In this document: piece after piece, positions 7,972 through 8,048 of the stretch
Position numbering within the stretch: position 1 is the first letter of the stretch
How the letters are laid out: the number at the start of each line of letters is the position of its first letter
Source of the DNA: JBDRNO01 sp043811005
GTDB taxonomy: Bacteria > Bacteroidota > Bacteroidia > NORP154
Direction: 5' to 3'
Length of the DNA: 8,048 nucleotides
NCBI GenBank assembly: GCA_043811005.1
Contig: JBDRNO010000114.1
Coordinates: 1-8,048, forward strand
Notes under the pieces: generated by a model
What the model was told of the DNA's origin: nothing
The model's input: the letters and a program-made list of their open reading frames with translations, nothing else
Databases searched by the model: none
Program-made: the position numbers and the translations under genes

Positions 7972-8009
7972 GAAACGGGGAGGAGGAGAAACGGTGAAAC
8001 GGGGAATGA
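7972..8009. repeat. GAAACGG tandem repeats
   Basis: GAAACGG occurs at 7972-7978, 7988-7994 and 7996-8002. The last two copies are in 8-base register (GAAACGGT, GAAACGGG). The first and third are both followed by GGA. The purine-rich strand is the + strand. This is a second, distinct repeat family next to the GGCAGTT units and is not obviously coding. Confidence 0.65.
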
Positions 8010-8015
8010 ATAACA

Positions 8016-8048
8016 AGCTTTCCAAAAGTTCTAAACTTTTGGAAAGCT
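8016..8048. terminator. Perfect 15-bp stem hairpin downstream of sprA
   Basis: AGCTTTCCAAAAGTT (8016-8030) and AACTTTTGGAAAGCT (8034-8048) are perfect reverse complements separated by the 3-base loop CTA. The stem reaches the last base of the window, so it may be longer and any following T-tract is not visible. Its place 104 bases after the stop codon suits a transcription terminator, possibly bidirectional because the structure is symmetric. A dispersed palindromic intergenic repeat is the main alternative. Confidence 0.65.

Noticed and set aside
8016..8048. Terminal inverted repeat of an insertion sequence or MITE
   Set aside because: The two arms are adjacent, with only a 3-base loop and no internal element, no transposase and no visible target duplication. 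A hairpin terminator or palindromic repeat fits better.

Overview
The window is almost entirely one giant gene. A 2465-residue open reading frame on the + strand (514-7911) encodes a SprA/Sov-family protein, the outer-membrane translocon barrel of the type IX secretion system (T9SS). This family is specific to the Bacteroidota, so the DNA comes from a member of that phylum. AT-rich intergenic DNA, a TAnnTTTG-type promoter candidate, no Shine-Dalgarno sequence at the start codon and short degenerate tandem repeats between genes all fit that assignment. I cannot name a genus. The sequence reads like an environmental or uncultured lineage rather than a familiar model species, but that is an impression.

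Layout: 1-513 is a gene-free AT-rich leader. It holds a 13-base poly(G) run inside an inverted repeat, degenerate GGTAAT-type repeats, a motif related to ATTTACTAAATCTTT occurring twice plus a half-site, and a good Bacteroidota promoter candidate (268-297). The sprA-like gene follows with a TTG start at 514. It has a signal peptide and then, at residues 32-43, a stretch encoded by five tandem 7-base units (606-640). After that come a conserved N-terminal region, the family signature blocks, a long beta-strand-rich region and a C-terminal beta-signal-like end. From 7912 to 8048 there is no gene: two kinds of short degenerate repeats are followed by a perfect 15-bp stem hairpin that runs to the last base of the window.

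Function: SprA forms the pore through which T9SS cargo with a conserved C-terminal domain crosses the outer membrane, acting with PorV, Plug and the PorK/L/M/N motor complex. None of those partners, and no cargo protein, lies in the window, so the gene appears alone between two intergenic regions. I do not see a previously undescribed multi-gene system. The less ordinary observations are the repeat tract incorporated into the coding sequence, the lack of any in-frame ATG for the first 117 codons, the poly(G) hairpin, and repeat debris on both sides of the gene.
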